Part shown: in pieces, positions 4,648 through 7,840 of the stretch
How positions within the stretch are numbered: the first letter of the stretch is position 1
Layout: every line of letters begins with the position of its first letter
Assembly (NCBI GenBank): GCA_002369295.1
Contig: DFDR01000184.1
Location: forward strand, 1 to 7,840
DNA: 7,840 nucleotides
Reading direction: 5' to 3'
Source: Desulfovibrionaceae bacterium UBA3823
GTDB taxonomy: Bacteria; Desulfobacterota; Desulfovibrionia; Desulfovibrionales; Desulfovibrionaceae
The notes under the pieces: generated by a model
What the model was told of the DNA's origin: nothing
What the model saw: only the letters and a program-made list of their open reading frames with translations
Database searches by the model: none
Program-made: the position numbers and the translations under genes

Positions 4648-6618
4648 ATGACGAAAGGCCGACGCGCCGCCCTCGAAATGGCGCAGGCTTTGTGCCGGGA
4701 GCATGCCAGCCGGCTTCTCTACCTCGCCTGCGCAGGCTCCACGCTCTATGGCACGGCCGTTGCGGGCAGATCGGATCTCGACTGCAGGGGGATCTTCCTG
4801 CCCTCGCCGCAGAGTCTTGCGCTGGGGAAGACGCCGGCCAGCCTCCGCGCCTCCACGGCGGGCGAGCACTTGCAGAGCGGCCCGGACGACGTGGACGTCT
4901 GCCTCTGGCCGCTCCAGCGCTGGCTGCTGGAGCTGCTGGCCCGCGGCGACTCCGGCGCCATGGATCTGCTCTTCTCGTTTTCATGCGGGGAGTGCGTTCT
5001 CTTCAAGGACGCCTTCATGGACAGGATCTTCGCGGAACCGCTCAGGGTGCTCAGCCTTGCCGGCGGCAGAAGCTGCGCGAAATACTGCATCGGCCAGGCA
5101 GAGCGCTACAGCCTCAAGGGCGAGCGCCTGAACGTCCTGAAGCGCGTCCGGGCATGGCTGGACAGCCGTTGTCCGCACATGTCCGGCCTCCGCCTGCAGG
5201 ACCTGCTCTCCGGCCTGCTCCGGGACTGCGGGCACGCTGAGCACTGCCGCGCAGGCACGGACCCCGCCGGCGCTCCTGCCCTCGTCCTCGACGGCAGGGT
5301 GCATCTGGCGGGCATGCCGCTCCGGGAGTTCAGCGGACGCCTCGACCGCGCCATTGCGACCTACGGCGCGCGGGCCGAAGCAGCCGAGGCTGGCGGAGGC
5401 GCCGACTTCAAGGCGCTGGCGCACGCCGTGCGCGCGGCTTCCGAGCTGCAGGAGCTCCTCTCCACAGGCAGGATTGCCTTCCCCCTCGCCTGCGCCGGCG
5501 AGCTCATGGAGATCCGCGAAGGCAGGCTGTCCAAGCCGGAAGCGGTCGCCCTTGTCCGGGATCGCCTGGCATTGTCGGAACGCTTGCTTGAGGACAGCCC
5601 CTTTGCCCGGGAATACGATCCGAAGCGGGCGCCTGCCCTCGTGCTCGAAGCCTACGGCCTGCAGGAGGGCGGAGACGCGCATGGCGGATCTGCGCATGGC
5701 GGAGATGGACCTGACCCTGTCCTTGCCGGCACTGCCCAGGACGCCGTGTCCGATGCCGTGTCCGATGCTCTGCCCGACGCCCTGCCGAAAGCAGCGGCTT
5801 CCGGGCTGGACGCCGTGCCTGCAAGCCTGCTCCGGCAGATCCAGGAGCGCCTCGACGCCTGCGAGCGGGAGCACCATGTCCGCATCCTCTACGCCTGCGA
5901 GGCCGGAAGCCGGGCTTGGGGATGCCCGTCGAAGGATTCCGACTGGGACGTCCGCTTCATCTACGCGCATCATCCGGACTGGTATCTCGACGTTGCGGAG
6001 AAGAAGGACGTCATCGAGGCGACGATCGAGCAGGGAGACGGCGGCGTCTTCGATGCCGGCGGATGGGACGTCCGCAAGGCGCTCCGGCTCTACGGCGGAT
6101 CCAACGCCGCCGTCTTCGAATGGATCAGGTCTCCGTTTGTCTACCGCAGGCGCGGGCCGCTGCTGCATCTTCTGCGCAGGCATGCGGACACGGTCTTCTC
6201 GCCAATCGCCGCATGGCACCACTACAAGAGCCTCGCGGCCGGCATGCTGAAGGCGGATCCCGATCCGCAGGCGCGGACGGTCAAGCGCTGGACCTACATC
6301 GTCCGGCCGCTCCTCGTCCTGCGCTGGCTCGAAGGGCATGAAGGCGTTCCGCCTGCGGCCCTGGCGGATCTTCTGGCGCAGGCCGGCATCGGCGAAGCCG
6401 TCAGGGACGGCGTGCAGGAGCTGCTGCTGGCCAAGCTGGCAGGTGCCGAAAAGGGCGTCGCCGCGCCTCCGCAGGCCGTGCAGGACTTCGCTCGCGAAGC
6501 CTGGGAGCGCGTCCTGTCGGGAGGCTTCCAGCCCGGCCATGCGAAGGGAAGAATCGACCTCGGGGAGATATTCAGGAGCTGCCTGCGGGAGGCCTGGGAC
6601 GGCTTCAGCTTCCGCTGA
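4648..6618 (+). CDS. Tandem Pol-beta-type nucleotidyltransferase (double YcgL/RlaP-like domain)
   Basis: 656 aa, cytoplasmic. The ATG at 4648 is chosen for AGGAGG (4636-4641) 6 nt upstream. It carries two minimal nucleotidyltransferase modules. Module 1 (about 20-240) has GST at 30-32, SDLD with Asp43 and Asp45, and a third carboxylate Asp83, followed by the helical stretch KGERLNVLKRVRAWL near 157. Module 2 (about 392-640) has GSRAWG at 420-425, DSDWD with Asp432 and Asp434, and Asp469 before GWDVRKALRLYGGSNAAVFEW. It then has KRWTYIVRPLLVLRWLE near 546-562, a hallmark I associate with the YcgL family (COG3541, related to Pfam PF10127 RlaP). Asp83 and Asp469 occupy the same place relative to the following helix, so both active sites look complete. 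Residues about 341-391 form a Gly/Asp/Ala linker with DNA-level repeats. Such enzymes transfer a nucleotide to RNA, protein or a small molecule; the RlaP branch is named for association with RNA ligases. The substrate here is unknown; the CCA-type HD neighbour favours RNA ends. Most YcgL-like proteins have one module, so the fusion is notable. Confidence 0.85.
   Translation: MTKGRRAALEMAQALCREHASRLLYLACAGSTLYGTAVAGRSDLDCRGIFLPSPQSLALGKTPASLRASTAGEHLQSGPDDVDVCLWPLQRWLLELLARGDSGAMDLLFSFSCGECVLFKDAFMDRIFAEPLRVLSLAGGRSCAKYCIGQAERYSLKGERLNVLKRVRAWLDSRCPHMSGLRLQDLLSGLLRDCGHAEHCRAGTDPAGAPALVLDGRVHLAGMPLREFSGRLDRAIATYGARAEAAEAGGGADFKALAHAVRAASELQELLSTGRIAFPLACAGELMEIREGRLSKPEAVALVRDRLALSERLLEDSPFAREYDPKRAPALVLEAYGLQEGGDAHGGSAHGGDGPDPVLAGTAQDAVSDAVSDALPDALPKAAASGLDAVPASLLRQIQERLDACEREHHVRILYACEAGSRAWGCPSKDSDWDVRFIYAHHPDWYLDVAEKKDVIEATIEQGDGGVFDAGGWDVRKALRLYGGSNAAVFEWIRSPFVYRRRGPLLHLLRRHADTVFSPIAAWHHYKSLAAGMLKADPDPQARTVKRWTYIVRPLLVLRWLEGHEGVPPAALADLLAQAGIGEAVRDGVQELLLAKLAGAEKGVAAPPQAVQDFAREAWERVLSGGFQPGHAKGRIDLGEIFRSCLREAWDGFSFR
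5677..5703 (+). repeat. 12-bp direct repeat, period 15, in the linker
   Basis: GCGCATGGCGGA occurs at 5677-5688 and again at 5692-5703, in frame, coding for Ala-His-Gly-Gly twice. It lies in the inter-domain linker of the double nucleotidyltransferase and probably arose by slippage. Confidence 0.8.
5740..5787 (+). repeat. Four 12-bp tandem units in the linker
   Basis: Units begin at 5740, 5752, 5764 and 5776 and differ by a few bases (for example GACGCCGTGTCC and GATGCCGTGTCC). They encode DAVS, DAVS, DALP, DALP at residues 365-380. The phase-preserving period lengthens the linker without breaking the second nucleotidyltransferase domain. Confidence 0.85.
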
Positions 6619-6779
6619 GGGGCCCTTCCGCCTGCGGCGCGTGGCCCGGCAGTTCCTTGGCTGGAGGCGGCATTCCGGCCAGACTTCCGGCTGCCCCTGC
6701 CAGGCACATGCCCGGCGGTGCGGTGCGGCATGACGGACACGCCAGAAGCTGGCGCTGGCATTGCCGGGAGGAAAAAGCC

Positions 6780-7031
6780 ATGCCTCCAGGGGTGCCGTCC
6801 GGCAGGGACCGGCAAAGGGCTTCCCCCATGGAGTGCGTCCCCATGGAGTGCGTCCCCAAGGGGGCGCGACTCCAGTCGGACTGCCTCTGCCAGAGGGCGC
6901 CGAAGCTGCAGGCGGGCTACTTGAGGATGAACTTGCTTTTGAGCTCTTCGAGGCAGCGATCCACGTTGAAGCGGGCCCGATCGGAGAGGAGGTTGCGCGG
7001 CGGCAGGACGGAGCGCAGCGTGCGGAGGTAG
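6780..7031 (+). CDS. Doubtful small ORF with a good ribosome binding site (83 aa)
   Basis: GGGAGG (6766-6771) lies 8 nt before the ATG at 6780, and the 'CC-ATG' context matches the well-supported starts at 1346, 1976 and 4648. The translation is basic, with the in-frame duplication MECVP-MECVP, four cysteines and an Arg-rich end. Against it, the last 115 bases overlap the 3' end of the minus-strand gene, the ORF spans the hairpin at 6844-6874, and no domain is recognised. The start signal may be a remnant of a lost gene. Treat as a low-confidence candidate. Confidence 0.18.
   Translation: MPPGVPSGRDRQRASPMECVPMECVPKGARLQSDCLCQRAPKLQAGYLRMNLLLSSSRQRSTLKRARSERRLRGGRTERSVRR
6824..6858. repeat. 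15-bp tandem repeat (about 2.3 copies)
   Basis: CCCCATGGAGTGCGT occurs at 6824-6838 and 6839-6853 and is followed by a partial third copy (CCCCA). The second copy supplies the left arm of the hairpin at 6844-6874. Confidence 0.85.
6844..6874. terminator. Long hairpin between convergent genes, possible bidirectional terminator
   Basis: The left arm 6844-6857 (TGGAGTGCGTCCCC) pairs with the right arm 6860-6874 (GGGGGCGCGACTCCA). This gives 14 pairs with one G-T pair and a single bulged G at 6868; in practice the innermost pair would open to leave a four-base loop. It lies between convergent genes, where a shared terminator is expected. It lacks a T run on either strand, so termination by the intrinsic mechanism is not assured. 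Confidence 0.45.
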
Positions 7032-7606
7032 CTCTGGCGCACAGTCGCCACGGAGAAGAGCTCGGTGGGGGACAGACCGGCCTTGAAGAAGGCGCCGGGG
7101 CAGTCCCAGTAGACGACCTGCACTCCCTGGAGGGTGGGCTCTGCGAAGAAGCGCAGGAAGAAACCTGCCGGGTCGTCGCGCATCCTCGGCAGGAAGTCTG
7201 CGCTTTTCGCGGGCGGTTGGGTGCACAGGCCCATGATCTGCTTGACGGCCTTGGCCTTGAGGCGCTTGAGGTTGACGAGGGGGCCGGAGAGGGCGTCGGC
7301 GCGGTCCATCATGTAGGTGAGCGACTGTGTCTTGGGAATCGGGATGATCAGCTCGGATGCCTTGATAGTGAAGTTCTGGAGCGTGCCCTGGCGGGCCAGG
7401 GCGCACTTGACGTGCCCGATGACGGTGTTGGAGCTGCGCGTGCCGTGCAGGCCGGTGACAAGGCCGGGCGTCAGGAAGCTGCCGTCGGTGCTGCGCAGGC
7501 TCACGAAGCGGCCGTCTTCCGGGGGCAGGGTGTCCCAGGAGAAGACGGAGACGATGACGTCGTTTTCGTCGGGATAAAAGGGCTTTGTGTCGGGACGGTC
7601 GAACAT
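6917..7606 (-). CDS. Conserved-looking cytoplasmic protein of unknown function
   Basis: 229 aa on the minus strand, function not recognised. The start is the ATG at 7606-7604, preceded by AGAGGAGC (7622-7615) with a 9-nt gap. No signal peptide or membrane segment is seen. The N-terminal half is strand-rich (NDVIVSVFSWDTLPPEDGRFV, then a GLHGT turn, then SELIIPIPKTQSL). The C-terminal half is mainly helical and basic, with LVNLKRLKAKAVKQIMG and VDRCLEELKSKFIL at the end, and a VVYWDCPGAFFKAGLSP segment between. Cysteines are scattered and not in metal-binding pairs. Composition and GC-rich third positions support a real gene. The upstream gene's TAG (7623-7621) overlaps this gene's ribosome binding site, so the two are probably translationally coupled and functionally linked. 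It ends 298 nt from the oppositely oriented nucleotidyltransferase gene. Confidence 0.75.
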   Translation of the reverse strand: MFDRPDTKPFYPDENDVIVSVFSWDTLPPEDGRFVSLRSTDGSFLTPGLVTGLHGTRSSNTVIGHVKCALARQGTLQNFTIKASELIIPIPKTQSLTYMMDRADALSGPLVNLKRLKAKAVKQIMGLCTQPPAKSADFLPRMRDDPAGFFLRFFAEPTLQGVQVVYWDCPGAFFKAGLSPTELFSVATVRQSYLRTLRSVLPPRNLLSDRARFNVDRCLEELKSKFILK

Positions 7607-7620
7607 GGCGTGGCGCTCCT

Positions 7621-7840
7621 CTAGCCGCGGGGCTTGCCGCGGCGCCGCAGAAAGCCGGCAGCGACTGCCGGACGGCGTCGCTTGGCGGACGACTGCAAGT
7701 TCTGGTCAGCGTTCTCTCCGGCTTCCTCGGGCGTGCCCGGCGCAGAAAGCAGGTCTTCAGGCAGGCTTTCAGCCAGATCCTCAGGCTGTTCCCCAGTGAG
7801 TTCCTCAGCCAGGCCTTCGGGCTGAGCTTCAGGCTGGCTT
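7621..7840 (-). CDS. C-terminal tail of an unknown protein: acidic repeat plus basic end (partial)
   Basis: A minus-strand frame is open from the right edge to the TAG at 7623-7621, giving 72 visible residues; its start lies outside the window. The first 52 residues contain no Lys or Arg and many Glu/Asp, with recurring Gln-Pro-Glu and Asp/Gly-Leu-Ala-Glu units (QPEAQPEGLAEEL, EQPEDLAESLPEDLL). The last 20 are strongly basic (KRRRP, LRRRGKPRG). This pattern suggests an unstructured charged tail after a folded domain that cannot be seen. The stop overlaps the ribosome binding site of the next gene with only 14 nt between the genes, which supports a real coding end and an operon. The overlapping plus-strand frames lack a supported start and look like shadows. 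Function cannot be named. Confidence 0.7.
   Translation of the reverse strand, partial: SQPEAQPEGLAEELTGEQPEDLAESLPEDLLSAPGTPEEAGENADQNLQSSAKRRRPAVAAGFLRRRGKPRG
7747..7839 (-). repeat. Degenerate in-frame repeat in the acidic tail
   Basis: Read on the minus strand, CAGCC(T/C)GA(A/G) recurs three times and CTGGCTGA(A/G) twice, interleaved in one frame over 31 codons. Spacing is irregular but always a multiple of three. It encodes the Pro/Glu/Leu-rich acidic stretch of the partial gene. Confidence 0.65.

Larger units (their letters stand above)
6619..6916. other. Convergent intergenic region with repeats and hairpins
   Basis: The stretch separates the nucleotidyltransferase stop from the stop of the minus-strand gene. 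It holds a 15-bp tandem repeat, a long bulged hairpin, a small CCTCT/AGAGG hairpin at 6884-6896, and an ATG at 6780 with a good ribosome binding site (each discussed separately). No recognised gene lies wholly inside it. Confidence 0.6.

Noticed and set aside
4981..6540. Long minus-strand open frame (519 aa) opposite the double nucleotidyltransferase
   Set aside because: It lies wholly antisense to a gene with clear catalytic motifs and a strong start. High GC leaves the mirror frame free of stops, and the translation has no recognisable domain.
6761..7624. Plus-strand 287-aa frame opposite the minus-strand operon
   Set aside because: It starts without a ribosome binding site in frame, covers the minus-strand gene end to end and has the Gly/Glu/Ala/Val composition typical of an antisense shadow.

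Overview
This is a high-GC, gene-dense chromosomal window. It most likely comes from a member of the Desulfovibrionaceae or a close relative. The main clue is the 3' end of a porin at the left edge that looks like the Desulfovibrio-type 'outer membrane homotrimeric porin'. Strongly G/C-biased third codon positions and near-consensus Shine-Dalgarno sites fit the same picture. I see no integrase, transposase, phage structural gene, tRNA, rRNA or CRISPR array.

Layout, left to right. (1) 1-1073 (+): C-terminal part of the porin, followed by an 11-bp perfect hairpin at 1143-1181 that probably ends its transcript. (2) 1346-1888 and 1976-2509 (+): two adjacent, clearly paralogous small secreted proteins of unknown function. 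Each has a signal peptide ending in AQA|D and two C-terminal cysteines exactly 32 residues apart. The leader before the first holds two further perfect hairpins, one ending 1 nt before its ribosome binding site. (3) 2510-3088: about 580 bp without a convincing gene and visibly less GC-rich, with two candidate promoters. (4) 3089-3694 (+): a secreted, cysteine-containing, weakly ankyrin-like protein. (5) 3735-4397 (+): a stand-alone HD phosphohydrolase resembling the HD domain of bacterial multifunctional CCA-adding enzymes. (6) 4648-6618 (+): a 656-residue protein carrying two Pol-beta-type nucleotidyltransferase domains of the YcgL/RlaP kind. Both have a complete-looking acidic triad and are joined by a repeat-rich linker. 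(7) 6619-6916: a convergent intergenic region with a 15-bp tandem repeat, a long hairpin and a doubtful small ORF. (8) On the minus strand, an unrecognised 229-aa protein (7606-6917) lies downstream of the C-terminal end of another protein that enters from the right edge (7840-7621). The visible tail of that protein is an acidic repeat followed by a strongly basic end.

The most interesting combination is the CCA-type HD protein next to the double nucleotidyltransferase. Together they suggest an RNA 3'-end processing or repair module: the HD enzyme could clean phosphate or cyclic-phosphate ends and the transferases could modify or extend them. That function is inferred from domain families and gene order. 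No RNA ligase is visible in the window, although one might lie elsewhere. The secreted-protein block to the left appears to be an unrelated envelope locus.
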